From positions 7,486,421 to 7,550,420 of the forward strand of contig NC_133500.1 in NCBI RefSeq assembly GCF_025370935.1: a DNA stretch of 64,000 nucleotides, in the 5' to 3' direction. The stretch is from Choristoneura fumiferana (lineage: Eukaryota > Arthropoda > Insecta > Lepidoptera > Tortricidae). The translations under genes were made by a program, and so were the position numbers. Under the pieces are notes generated by a model. It did not search any database. It was not told the DNA's origin and saw nothing but the letters and a program-made list of their open reading frames with translations. This document shows positions 20,511-29,912 of this stretch, in pieces (the first letter of the stretch is position 1; each line of letters begins with the position of its first letter).

Positions 20511-20849
20511 TAAAGAAAAAATACGTGTGGGAACCAGTTCGTGAAATGAAACGGAGCAGTAGTTTGTAGTTGCCTTTATTGGCCAGCGAATTTGAAAAAA
20601 AATGATACAAATCGTATAAAATTACGTTAGAAAAGAAAACACAATAAACACACACGTCTGTTTACGTTCATCGTACGTCGTCAACTGCCATAACATCTCA
20701 TTTGTTCTTCACTCAAACTCAGTATTCATTCTTCGTTCAAATTCAAACGTACATCATCTCATCACGCTTCAATACACGCATACCACACTCCACATACGTG
20801 TCCGATATATTCTGATAATCGAACTGACAAACTAATAGCCTATTGTTGC

Positions 20850-20975
20850 CTATGCCTCTTACTAGGAAATACCAAATTCGAACTTCGTGTCTTGCCGTCC
20901 CGCTGGCGCTTATATTATTTAACACGTGAGTGAGAGGGACGGTACGATACGAATTTCGATTTTCATATTAGCCCA
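20850..20975. repeat. palindromic short repeat (ATACGATACG family), copy 2
   Basis: AACTTCGTGTCTTGCCGTCC, ATATTATTTAACACGTGAG and GGGACGGTACGATACGAATT match the family at 16040, 42737 and 56040. Confidence 0.6.
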
Positions 20976-21171
20976 CCAGTTCTATATCTAATTTTAAATC
21001 GTACAAGGTACCTACTATCAGCCGTCTGTTAGCTTGTTGCATTTTGTACCGAAAGCACTCCGTATGCATTTAGTTTATTTCGGTCAGACATTTGTGCATT
21101 GTAGCCATTACACGTCGGCCCTTGAATTTCTATGAATAGTTTGGAGCACTTGAAGCTTAATAGGGTTTAAT

Positions 21172-21500
21172 AAGTAGATTTTGGAGCACTCTTGGCAATA
21201 ATTTGACTTTAGACTGCACCGTGAACCCGCACCAGGTCATCCGTCCATCTCGTCGGTGGACTTCCAACGCTGCGCTTGCTAATCCACGGCCTCTATTCGA
21301 GAACTTTTCGGCCCCAAAAGCCATCTGTTCTCTGTGCAATATCTACCCATAGCCACTTAAATGAGCTATTTCGCTTGGCTATGTCAGTGACCCTCGATCT
21401 TCTGCGTATCTCCTCATTTCTGATTCGATCCCGTAGGCTCTAAGGCGTAGAGAAACTGCGAACATAGCTCTCTCCATTGCTCGCTGGCTAACCTTGGTGA
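21172..21500 (-). pseudogene. RTE-like LINE C-terminal remnant
   Basis: The minus strand carries the same region as 5290-5722 (CATCTCGTCGGTGGACTTCC, CGAGAACTTTTCGGCCCCAA, TCCTCATTTCTGATTCGATC), with deletions. The CAT tail and the terminal segment are missing. Confidence 0.6.
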
Positions 21501-21672
21501 GAGTCATTCTGGCGTACTTCGGAGGATGTGTCGCGGAGTATTCCAAGGTTCACAGTAAAATCCATAGCGACAAAGTATTTAGTCTAGAATAGCCTAGATC
21601 TCAGGTATATAAACAAAGCATCTTACTTTCAACTAGGAATGTATACATTTAATGTACTCACATTCCTTTCAG

Positions 21673-21881
21673 CAACGGAACCCTCAGGTTCCTTCGGAGG
21701 ACCTCCCAACTCCCCTTATAGTCCATCCGAAGCCACCAAGCCTGGCACTTCGAGCTCAATTTTACATTCAATTCATGTTTCAATATTCTGTGCCATTTCG
21801 GTTGCTTTCATTCAACTTTACTTATATGCTTTGTCTTCTGATTGCCCATTCATATTTTCAATAAGACAAATTACTCACTGA
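21673..21881 (+). CDS. candidate terminal exon: Pro/Ser/Gly linker plus hydrophobic tail
   Basis: A good acceptor (CACATTCCTTTCAG) ends at 21672. Entering with two bases of a split codon, the frame reads TEPSGSFGGPPNSPYSPSEA then TKPGTSSS, followed by a hydrophobic stretch (HVSIFCAISVAFIQLYLYAL) and a stop at 21879-21881. A flexible linker and hydrophobic tail would suit a membrane-anchored or GPI-anchored C-terminus. A second frame is also open through the first part. No family recognised. Confidence 0.3.
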
Positions 21882-21888
21882 ACTGCAG

Positions 21889-22037
21889 GTGTTGAAATTC
21901 AGCCGGACTTTCCAGGCACTTCAAAAACTCACCCTGCTGGTCAAGCTTTATTTTTTCTTCTATTCATTTTATTCTCTCCTGCAATCGTACCAACATTAGC
22001 ATCCCTCAGTAGGGTTACTAGCACACAAATTTATTAA
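21889..22037 (+). CDS. candidate alternative terminal exon with similar layout
   Basis: After ACTCACTGAACTGCAG the frame, entering with two bases of a split codon, reads VEIQPDFPGTSKTHPAGQ, then ALFFLLFILFSPAIVPTLAS and a stop at 22035-22037. The layout (short PGTS-containing linker, then hydrophobic tail) parallels the segment ending eight bases upstream. The acceptor's pyrimidine tract is weak. Confidence 0.25.
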
Positions 22038-22189
22038 GATGTGTCTCTACTTACAGTTTTGATGTTCTCGCGACAGTTCGCGACAGGATGGACATAGAAC
22101 ATTTTTCGGATGACAATAGTGACGACTTTAGAAATACAATGGCGTTTTATCTACCTCAATAAAAGTGAACGTATGAACGTCGAACTACG

Positions 22190-22319
22190 TACAGTCAAGG
22201 TCAAAAATATCTTTTCACTTTACTACTGTCACTTCAAGTTTGAATTTTTGTATACAATTTTCAAATGGCATACAGTGACACGGTACTGAAATGTAAAGAT
22301 ATCGTTAACGTCGACTGTA
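22190..22319. mobile_element. 130-bp hairpin MITE with TACAGTC termini
   Basis: TACAGTCAAGGTCAAAAATA at the left pairs with the right end (AAAGATATCGTTAACGTCGA then CTGTA). TA flanks both ends. It shares termini, but not its interior, with the copies at 2168 and 10275. Confidence 0.7.
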
Positions 22320-22518
22320 CGCTGAACGTACTCGTATTACTCAATTAGGTAAACACAGAGACAATTTCTCAAGAAAAATATCGAGGCAACTGTAATTTTT
22401 GTTTTCTTCCAACTTCAACTTTAAATTTGAAACACGCCAACTTATTCCATTCGCTTTATTTTTAAACTCAGCCCTTGCTTATTTTCAGGGTGTAAACTTT
22501 TTTCTCTACTAATTACAG

Positions 22519-22588
22519 CCATTGCTTCTCCAAACAAGTTTCAACCTTCTTCATTTCTTCAACGGTTTATTTCCTTATGCAATACCCG
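22519..22588 (+). CDS. candidate 70-bp exon with good splice sites
   Basis: The acceptor TTTTTTCTCTACTAATTACAG and the donor CCCG|GTGAGTAAA are among the best pairs in the window. All three frames are open over so short a span. The frame entering with two split-codon bases reads IASPNKFQPSSFLQRFISLC and would stop inside the donor if unspliced. A further acceptor (CTTATTTTCAG) lies 29 bases upstream in the same phase. Confidence 0.3.
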
Positions 22589-22599
22589 GTGAGTAAAAC

Positions 22600-23331
22600 T
22601 CAGTTAATTTTGGACTTAATGGCGTAGGCTTACAATTGGATTTGCAGTGTCATTTGAGCAGTGTTCTGTTGGCTTATTTCCAAGCAATTCTTTCACGTGC
22701 AATAATTCTATCACAGACTGAATTAGAGATTATCTTCACGATTTTCACGCGTTTAGCTGCTTTTTTCTCTTTGGAATTATTCCTGTAAGCTTTAAAAATG
22801 TACTTTTTGCTATCTGTAATTACATTTATATTTTTGTTAAAATAGAAGGCCGTACAAAATATAGTAAAAAACCGGCCAATAATTAATTACAAAAAAAAAT
22901 TCTTAAAATTTACATTTTTGTGTAAACTTTATTTAATCCATTATGTTCAGACCTCTGCAGCGCCATCTAGCGAGGATCCACAGAACTGCATATTAGATCG
23001 CGTCTTGTGTGGCTAATAGAAACGTCGCTTGATGTCGTGATATGGCTACGTCACGCCTACATCACTGTCTTCTCTGTTACCTCTACCCCTTATCCTCGAT
23101 TTATGTTAAATAATTGTTCGAAATCTCTGAGCTTTCATTCAATTTCTATCAACATTGTTTTGGTTTTATTTCGCATGGCGTCTGCTGGATGTCATAATAC
23201 GGTATTTGACAACTCCTGAATTTGCCATATCTTAATAATTATTATGAAAATATAGATATACATACAGACAGTGTTTAGCGAAGAGAAAACTTAAATCGGT
23301 TGAAAATTGAATTTATAATGAATTTTTAAAA
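22600..23331. other. no gene seen
   Basis: AT-rich. A GC-richer patch near 22950-23100 carries CAGCGCCATCTAGCG, a short motif that recurs in similar form at 40198 and 51717-51723, but there is no supported exon. Confidence 0.4.
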
Positions 23332-23394
23332 AATCTATATACCTGTTGAAAATACAAACTGAAATATAGATGCACAGAAAAAACAGAAAAATAA

Positions 23395-23468
23395 GACCAT
23401 CACTGGGAATCGAACCCAGGTCCTCGGTAATCCGTACCGCGTGCTATACCGCTACACCACTGATGGTC
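23395..23468 (-). repeat. tRNA-like SINE head (unit A)
   Basis: 74 bases with GACCATC pairing with GATGGTC, T-arm CTGGG-TTCGATT-CCCAG (B-box) and an A-box-like GTGGTGTAGCGG. The anticodon region CGGTACGGATTACCG does not give a standard loop with U33, so it is not a functional tRNA gene. It probably acts as an internal RNA polymerase III promoter. Confidence 0.75.
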
Positions 23469-23777
23469 AACGGTACCGACACGAATTTCCCTATGCACCT
23501 TATATCTCAGCTTGTGTTTCTTACTTAGTCACTTAAGCAGCGACGCTAGCGACATCTATGCCGTAAGCCCTCAAACTTTTTTCGGCATTCCTTTGGAACT
23601 AACCGCTCACCCGGACAAGAGATATCGTTTCTAAGCAATCAAATTATGATTGGTTTTTTGGAATCTTTTTTGTATTTTTTATTTCAATTCCAAATTTTTA
23701 CTTTTACGGTCATCCCGTAAAACCGAAATTGAAAATACAAACTGAAATATAGATGCACAGAAAAAACAGAAAAATAA

Positions 23778-23851
23778 GACCATCACTGGGAATCGAACCC
23801 AGGTCCTCGGTAATCCGTACCGCGTGCTATACCGCTACACCACTGATGGTC
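23778..23851 (-). repeat. tRNA-like SINE head (unit B)
   Basis: Same 74-base head as unit A with intact A- and B-box text. It marks the second minus-strand unit. Confidence 0.75.
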
Positions 23852-24013
23852 AACGGTACCGACACGAATTTCCCTATGCACCTTATATCTCAGCTTGTGT
23901 TTCTTACTTAGTCACTTAAGCAGCGACGCTAGCGACATCTATGCCGTAAGCCCTCAAACTTTTTTCGCAAGCTGAGATATAAGGTGCATAGGGAAATTCG
24001 TGTCGGTACCGTT

Positions 24014-24087
24014 GACCATCAGTGGTGTAGCGGTATAGCATGCGGTACGGATTACCGAGGACCTGGGTTCGATTCCCAGTGATGGTC
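24014..24087 (+). repeat. tRNA-like SINE head (unit C)
   Basis: Same head in plus orientation, with one substitution in the variable part (GCATGCGG for GCACGCGG). Confidence 0.75.
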
Positions 24088-24395
24088 TTATTTTTCTGTT
24101 TTTTCTGTGCATCTATATTTCAGTTTGTATTTTCAATTTTGGTTTTACGGGATGACCGTAAAAGTAAAAATTTGGAATTGAAATAAAAAATACAAAAAGA
24201 TTCCAAAAAACCAATCATAATTTGATTGCTTAGAAACGATATCTCTTGTCCGGGTGAGCGGTTAGTTCCAAAGGAATGCCGAAAAAAGTTTGAGGGCTTA
24301 CGGCATAGATGTCGCTAGCGTCGCTGCTTAAGTGACTAAGTAAGAAACACAAGCTGAGATATAAGGTGCATAGGGAAATTCGTGTCGGTACCGTT

Positions 24396-24469
24396 GACCA
24401 TCAGTGGTGTAGCGGTATAGCACGCGGTACGGATTACCGAGGACCTGGGTTCGATTCCCAGTGATGGTC
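24396..24469 (+). repeat. tRNA-like SINE head (unit D)
   Basis: Same head in plus orientation, the 3'-most unit. The body after it runs to CCAATC at 24595-24600, the same 3' end as the solitary copies. Confidence 0.75.
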
Positions 24470-24690
24470 TTATTTTTCTGTTTTTTTCTGTGCATCTATA
24501 TTTCAGTTTGTATTTTCATTTTCGGTTTTACGGGATGACCGTAAAAGTAAAAATTTGGAATTGAAATAAAAAATACAAAAAAGATTCCAAAAAACCAATC
24601 TATATACCTGTCTCTTTCTCAAACGCTTTTCTCTATGCAGCAAGTATATATATCTCTCCTGGCCGATTTCGGCTACAGCGACTACTAAAA

Positions 24691-27600
24691 CTATTGGACG
24701 AGAGGGCTAAGGTTGTTCGCCCGTTCATGCGCCCTTAAATGACTGCAATAGCCAATTTTGTTAGAAAACGTGCGCAAACAGTGGCAGCACGTAAGGACAC
24801 CGTCAACGTAGTGGTAAAAGATGGCTGTGGGTGGCTTAGCCTTGAGGGCGTCACGTTTCATGTCCAGATCAGACCGCCTCTGCAACTCGAATTCAGTCAC
24901 TTTATCCCTCACAACGCGCCTCCATTCAGAGCGGCGCCTTGCCTGCTCTTCCCAGCTAGAGGGATTAATACCACACCTTTTCATGTGCCTTTTCTGAACG
25001 TCCTTATATCGTAGGAACTGGCCGCCCTGTTTCCGCTTGCCATTCTGGAGTTCAGAAAAGAAGATGCGTTTTGCGACTCTTGCCTCAGACATCCGCGATA
25101 CATGTCCACACCACCGAAGCTGACGCCGCATCAAGTAACTCTCAACACCTAGGACATTCGCCCGGCGAAGAACATCGGTGTTCCTCACCCGATCCGCCCA
25201 CTTGATGTTTAGAATATCCCGCAAGCACCTAATGTGGAATCCATCCAGCGTGCGTATTTGATGGCGGTAAAGAACCCAGGTCTCAGAAGAATATAGAAGG
25301 TTGGGGAGCACCACAGCCAAGTAGACGGAGATCTTTGTCGATAACCTAAGGTCATGCGAGTGGAATACCTTGAGCCGCAATTTGCCGAACGCAGCCGCCG
25401 CTAACGCAATACGGTGGTTTATTTCCAGCTCAAGGTCACACGTGGCTGTGATACTACTACCCAAGTACTTAAATTTCTCGACTTGCTTCAGCCTCCTCTC
25501 ATCGAGAAAAATCTCAATAGAGTTATTGCTACCAAGCCAGTCCATTGCCATAACTTCAGTTTTGGTCACACTGATTTTAAGACCAAAGCGACAGCAAGCT
25601 CCATGCAAATCTGAAATCAAGGTCTGAAGACCATGAGGAGTATCTGCCACGAAACAAAGATCATCGGCATACAAAATCTCCGTGATGACTGCATGGGAAA
25701 CCTTTGTATTTGCTTTCAACCTAGCTAGGTTGAAAATGCCCCCGTCGGTCCGGAAACGTATGCCTATGCCGTTCAAAGATTGCTCTAAAACTTCCCTGAC
25801 AGCAACTGCGAAGTAAAGCGCAAACAGGGTAGGTGCAAGAACACATCCCTGCTTGACACCACAGCTTACGGGAAAAAAGCCTGACTGCTCACCATCAATA
25901 GATACACAGCAGGTCATCTTATCATGCAGGAGTCGAATCATGCGAATAAACTTTTCAGGGCACCCAATTTTTGCCAGTATGGTCCATAAAGCTTCCCGCG
26001 GCACACAGTCGAAGGCTTTTTCTAAATCTACGAAGCACAAATACAGGGGTTGACCCTGCTCACGACTCTTTTCCTGAAGCTGGCGAATGGAAAATATTGC
26101 CTCGCAGGTGCCCCTGTCTGGACGAAACCCAAATTGGGTCTCGGGCAATAATGCCTCTGACACTGGGATAAGCCTATTTAAAAGGACTCTGGCAAAAACT
26201 TTCCCCGGCACGGAGAGTAGTGATATGCCTCGGTAGGAATCGCAGTCGGATCGGTCCCCCTTATTTTTGTAAAGGGTTTTAATACAAGATACACCAAAAC
26301 CAGGGGGTACTTTCTCTTCGTTCCAGATACGCTCAAATAATTGCCAAATATGAGAGTGCATCTGCTCACCACCATACCTCAGCAATTCTCCAGGGATGTT
26401 GTCAACACCAACGGCCTTCTTATTCTTCTGACCTGTGATGGCTTTGACAACTTCAGCAAGTGTTGGTGGCTCATCTAACGCCTTATGTCCCTGTAAAGGT
26501 GGAATAGAATTGATGTGGCCCAGATCAGCCACTCGATCAACGTTAAGCAGAGTTTCAAAATGCTCCGCCCAACGAACAAGCACATCCCTCTTATCAGTAA
26601 GTTTAGTAGTTCCGTCTTTAGCTTTCAATGGAACATGGTTTCGTTGGTGTGCACCAGTCAGCCTGTGTACTTCTTCATAGAAAGCACCAAGCTGGTTGGT
26701 GTCAGAGAGCCACTGGATTCTTTCAGCCTTTTGAAGCCACCACCTGTCCTTTAACTCCCTAGTTAGTTTCCTCAGTTCAAAACCGCTCTTCTTAATTTCA
26801 TCAGTTCGTAATTGATGGTCATTAGTACTACACCTTAGAAGATCGCGGTGTTTTTTAAGTGCTGTCATTAGAATCACATCATTCTGATCAAACCAGTCTT
26901 CATTCTGTCGTTTAATAGGGCCAAGAACTTCATTGGCCACGTGTAATAAAGTAGAAGACATACATTGCCATTTTTCCTCCAGTTCACCGCCATCTACATC
27001 AAGAGTTCGTAATGTCTCATTCAACTTAGATTGATATGACTCACGAACTTCTAGAGAGTTTAACCGGTCCAAGTCAAAAGATGTTGGTTTGGGTCTACAA
27101 GACCTACGTGGTATATGAAGACGCAGTTTCATTTTCGAGATAACCAACCTATGGTCTGTCCAACAGTTTGCACCACGCATAACACGGGTAACGCAAACTT
27201 GAGAGATATCCCGTCTTCGCGTGATTGCGTAATCAATTAAGTGCCAATGTTTGGACCGCGGATGCATCCAGGTCGTCTTATATTTGTCCGGTAATCTGAA
27301 CAAAGTATTGGTAATGGTCAAGTCGTATTGGGCACACAGAGTCAGGAGCATTCGTCCATTGCTATTCATACTGCCCACACCATGCTTACCAATCACGTTT
27401 GGCCACGACTCGTGATCCTGACCAACTCTCGCGTTAAAGTCGCCTAGCAATAATATTTGCTCACTTGGGCGGATCTTACTAAGACATTGGCAGAGTTCTT
27501 CATAAAAACGTTCCTTGATGCTATCCTCATTCCCCATCGTTGGCGCGTATATGCTAATGATATTAAGGAAGTTGTTGCCGCTGAGATTGAGTCTTAGTGT

Positions 27601-27900
27601 AATAATACGGTCTGAAATGCAAACAGGGCATTCCGGCAGCTTCACAGCAATAGACGTCCTGACAGCAAACCCCACGCCTGCTCGTCGAGGATCGGATTGC
27701 GAGCTTCCCTTCCAGTAAAAAGTATAACCACCGCCCAACTCAACAAGCTGTCCTTCGTCGGGTAGTCTTGTTTCGCTGAGTGCAGCGACATCAACATTAT
27801 AGCGTCCAAGCTCACGAGCTACAACAGCCGTTTTCCTTTCCGGACAAAGATTCCCATCATTATCAAGCAATGTGCGCACATTCCAAGCGCCAAAAACCAT
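24691..27900 (-). CDS. LINE endonuclease / reverse transcriptase, 1069 aa, intact
   Basis: This protein would nick chromosomal DNA and copy its own RNA into the nick (target-primed reverse transcription). Residues about 1-260 form an AP-endonuclease-like domain with WNVRTL (6-11), SETR (42-45), IYAPT (117-121), GDFNARVG (153-160) and WTDH (247-250). Residues about 490-830 hold the reverse transcriptase with YRGISLL (556-562), FGFRPDRGT (590-598), FVDLEKAFD (623-631), GVKQGCVLAP (681-690), the catalytic YADD (744-747) and FKYLGS (810-815). The C-terminus has one classical C2H2 finger: C1038, C1041, H1054, H1058. The open frame continues 20 codons upstream of the first ATG (27900) to a stop, but begins with TTG, so I start at the ATG. 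All expected catalytic residues are present and there are no frameshifts. No separate ORF1 is visible. Confidence 0.92.
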   Translation of the reverse strand: MVFGAWNVRTLLDNDGNLCPERKTAVVARELGRYNVDVAALSETRLPDEGQLVELGGGYTFYWKGSSQSDPRRAGVGFAVRTSIAVKLPECPVCISDRIITLRLNLSGNNFLNIISIYAPTMGNEDSIKERFYEELCQCLSKIRPSEQILLLGDFNARVGQDHESWPNVIGKHGVGSMNSNGRMLLTLCAQYDLTITNTLFRLPDKYKTTWMHPRSKHWHLIDYAITRRRDISQVCVTRVMRGANCWTDHRLVISKMKLRLHIPRRSCRPKPTSFDLDRLNSLEVRESYQSKLNETLRTLDVDGGELEEKWQCMSSTLLHVANEVLGPIKRQNEDWFDQNDVILMTALKKHRDLLRCSTNDHQLRTDEIKKSGFELRKLTRELKDRWWLQKAERIQWLSDTNQLGAFYEEVHRLTGAHQRNHVPLKAKDGTTKLTDKRDVLVRWAEHFETLLNVDRVADLGHINSIPPLQGHKALDEPPTLAEVVKAITGQKNKKAVGVDNIPGELLRYGGEQMHSHIWQLFERIWNEEKVPPGFGVSCIKTLYKNKGDRSDCDSYRGISLLSVPGKVFARVLLNRLIPVSEALLPETQFGFRPDRGTCEAIFSIRQLQEKSREQGQPLYLCFVDLEKAFDCVPREALWTILAKIGCPEKFIRMIRLLHDKMTCCVSIDGEQSGFFPVSCGVKQGCVLAPTLFALYFAVAVREVLEQSLNGIGIRFRTDGGIFNLARLKANTKVSHAVITEILYADDLCFVADTPHGLQTLISDLHGACCRFGLKISVTKTEVMAMDWLGSNNSIEIFLDERRLKQVEKFKYLGSSITATCDLELEINHRIALAAAAFGKLRLKVFHSHDLRLSTKISVYLAVVLPNLLYSSETWVLYRHQIRTLDGFHIRCLRDILNIKWADRVRNTDVLRRANVLGVESYLMRRQLRWCGHVSRMSEARVAKRIFFSELQNGKRKQGGQFLRYKDVQKRHMKRCGINPSSWEEQARRRSEWRRVVRDKVTEFELQRRSDLDMKRDALKAKPPTAIFYHYVDGVLTCCHCLRTFSNKIGYCSHLRAHERANNLSPLVQ

Positions 27901-28749
27901 TTTTGATGCATTTCTAACATTTTTGAATTTTCGACCGCGAGAATTGGGGTGCTTGGGCAACCGCGGTTACTACCCCCCCGTAGTTGTGGGACGAGCAATT
28001 TTTAGGACACCTTTTCTAGTCCCCTCCCCGGCTGAGCGAGGGGAGCAGTGCCTCCCTAAACAGGGCTGCTCCGTCACTCAAGGTGCTGCCCAGTTCACGC
28101 TGTCGCCCCAATGCAGCGCAAAAACGACCACTCTCCCTGAGCCGCCCACGTGCAAGCTTTGGACAAAGCCGGGTATGCACTACTACCCGACCTCTCTACC
28201 GCAGCCCATCGCCGCAGGACTTAAGTCTTGATCGGAGTCCAACAAACAGAAGCAGTCAGCTGCGCGAGAAATATTTAAGTGCGTAAGTGGTTGCGCAGGC
28301 ACAGACGCACTCTCTCGTCCTAGCTCACTTGGGCCCAGTGGAACGGAGGACCGTTACGACTGGAAATGAGTTCAGATGCAGTCTCCGACCGACAGTTGCT
28401 ATTGACCTCAACTGTCGCCCTCGGCCTTCAACATTGCCTTGCTGACTCGCTGTATTGACCAAAATCCATTGCTTATCAGCGTGGTTTGCTTCCTACACCA
28501 AGCCAGGCTTCGTGCATATTGCGGGAGGCATCCGCAGTTAAAACCCGCCCACCGAAGTGAGTGAGCGCCCTCGTCCAGGTTTAGCCCACGTGCCGTCGTG
28601 GTTTACCGGGGTGTGGCCGCTGCTTGCACACGCAGCTTCTTGGAGCCACTGGCGAGAGACTATAGACCGCATATACCCCTACGATGCTCCACCCTAGAAG
28701 GGTCGGCCGGTAGCATTCTTTTAAGGTATATGACACTCCAATACACCCC
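27901..28749 (-). other. 5' untranslated region / promoter region of the LINE
   Basis: About 850 bases of markedly GC-richer DNA than the surroundings lie between the 5' target-site duplication and the start codon. No frame is convincing as a second ORF, though a plus-strand frame of 119 codons is open at 27872-28231 as a mirror of the GC-rich region. It presumably carries the element's internal promoter. Confidence 0.6.
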
Positions 28750-28762
28750 ATGCAGCAAGTAT

Positions 28763-29374
28763 GGCGGTACTGGCGTGTGACGTCACATGCCAGTATGTCT
28801 TTCTCTGTCTAATCTTGAATTTCAAACCCTCGTAACTTTGTTATTTGTAAAGGTAGCTTAAAAATTGTTTCTTTATTCGATAACAGGCATTGTGTAGTTT
28901 TAATTTATAAAACATATACAAAATAGTCAAATACCGTATTGTCATATGTCAATGTCAATTATTCTTATCTTTTTCATTACATGTACTGTGGCCATGATAA
29001 TGTGGGCTATACAGCCAACTAATATTTTAGTCTCGTAGTTATTTTTATTCTTGTGTTTGTTTTGTGTGACTTTCCGTAATTTCACTCCTCTGTGGCCCGG
29101 CGGAAGACCAGTGCTGGTTTTCAACCAACGATATGCTGAGCCGGGACCGTCATTTTTCCTAACCTGTGTAATGTGTCACTGCTGTAATAAATAAATTATA
29201 TTCTTTCTTTCAACTTTCCTAAAAATCTCTAAATTTATTAAGTCTGAATTCGTAAAAGTAAATTAAGCCAAGAACTCAACTTAGTCTAGTTTATGTACCG
29301 TAGGCTGTATTTTTAATAGGTAAGACTAACACTGGACCATAATGACTGAAATAAATATTTCTAAACTAGTGTTT
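28763..29374. other. no gene; possible retroposon tail at 29060-29215
   Basis: At 29085-29215 the text CTCTGTGGCCCGGCGGAAGA, TGCTGAGCCGGGACCG and a tail AATAAATAAATTATATTCTT-TCTTTC resemble a 3' end of a lepidopteran LINE or SINE. The same CTTTCTTTC ending recurs at 37540. Nothing else is recognised. Confidence 0.4.
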
Positions 29375-29912
29375 ACCCGCGGCTTCACACACGTAAACCA
29401 TTAGCTCCAGCAACTGAATTGAAATTCAGGGACTTTAAAAAATTCCGTGGGAATTCCCGAAAATTAAATCGTGGTTTTCATTGACGTTACTTTAAAAACA
29501 AGCATGTCAAATTTCATGACTCTAAGCCCAGCGGTTGTTGTTTAGAGATTTTATCCCTATCCCGTAGGAATATCGGAATAAAAAGTAGCCTATGTTTTAT
29601 TCCAGGTGTCCCAGCTAACTACATTTTTTTTATATACAGTATAGCCTGAAGTTTTCACAATCACAAAAAAGCCTTGTAGGAAATCCAGGTTATTCTAAAT
29701 GCTCGCACGTTAGTAGGTAAATGTTAGCGGAAATACAGTTGCATGTAAGGAATTCCACTCTTTTGCATGTAAGCGGAGATACACAATTTACGGTGCAATA
29801 GCGGTTATCATTAAGAATTCATCCAGCTTTTTAGACTGAAGTCATCAAAATGATTTTCACTCACAAACACTACACAAACTTTCACATCTATAATATTAGT
29901 AGGATTTGAACT
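29375..29912. repeat. dispersed lepidopteran repeat (TTTACCCGCGGCTTC ... ATAATATTAGTAGGAT)
   Basis: Starts CTAGTGTTTACCCGCGGCTT and ends ACATCTATAATATTAGTAGG. Between lie CCCAGCGGTTGTTGTTTAG and AAAAGTAGCCTATGTTTTAT. This is a longer copy of the family at 40521, 54990 and 57410. It includes an unrelated segment at about 29610-29850. Confidence 0.55.

Larger units (their letters stand above)
23332..24611. mobile_element. composite SINE insertion: two minus units then two plus units inside one target-site duplication
   Basis: AATCTATATACCTGT occurs at 23332-23346 and 24597-24611. The first four bases at the right may belong to the element, so the duplication is 11-15 bp. Between lie four copies of a tRNA-derived SINE. 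Units A (23347-about 23647) and B (about 23648-23967) are on the minus strand. Units C (23968-24216) and D (24217-24600) are on the plus strand. B continues head-to-tail from A and D from C, with a full unit length of about 384 bp. Orientation changes between 23967 and 23968. tRNA-like heads are at 23395-23468, 23778-23851, 24014-24087 and 24396-24469, all with GACCATC/GATGGTC ends and a perfect T-arm. The copies are nearly identical, so the insertion is young. Confidence 0.85.
24635..28762 (-). mobile_element. full-length non-LTR retrotransposon with 13-bp target-site duplication
   Basis: ATGCAGCAAGTAT occurs at 24635-24647 and 28750-28762, bounding 4.1 kb. On the minus strand the element has about 850 bases of GC-rich 5' sequence, one intact reading frame (24691-27900) and a 43-base 3' tail ending in AGAGATATAT. 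A single ORF with an AP-type endonuclease and a very short repeat-ended 3' UTR fit RTE-like LINEs. The clade is not certain; CR1-group elements are an alternative. Intact ORF plus visible target-site duplication points to a recent insertion. Confidence 0.9.

Noticed and set aside
24014..24087. Functional tRNA genes at the GACCATC heads
   Set aside because: The acceptor and T-arms are intact, but the anticodon loop lacks a proper U33 context, the sequence repeats as part of a larger SINE unit, and several copies have deletions or substitutions. SINE heads explain them better.
23347..24596. CRISPR-like or satellite array
   Set aside because: The repeats are SINE units with bodies and target-site duplication, in mixed orientation, with no spacers.
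23347..24596. Hammerhead-ribozyme retroelement (Penelope/retrozyme) origin for the tandem SINE units
   Set aside because: Tandem units invite this idea, but I found no convincing CTGATGA...GAAA core in the 384-bp unit.
27872..28231. 119-codon plus-strand ORF in the LINE 5' region
   Set aside because: It overlaps the start of the intact LINE ORF on the other strand and lies in GC-rich untranslated sequence where long open frames occur by chance.
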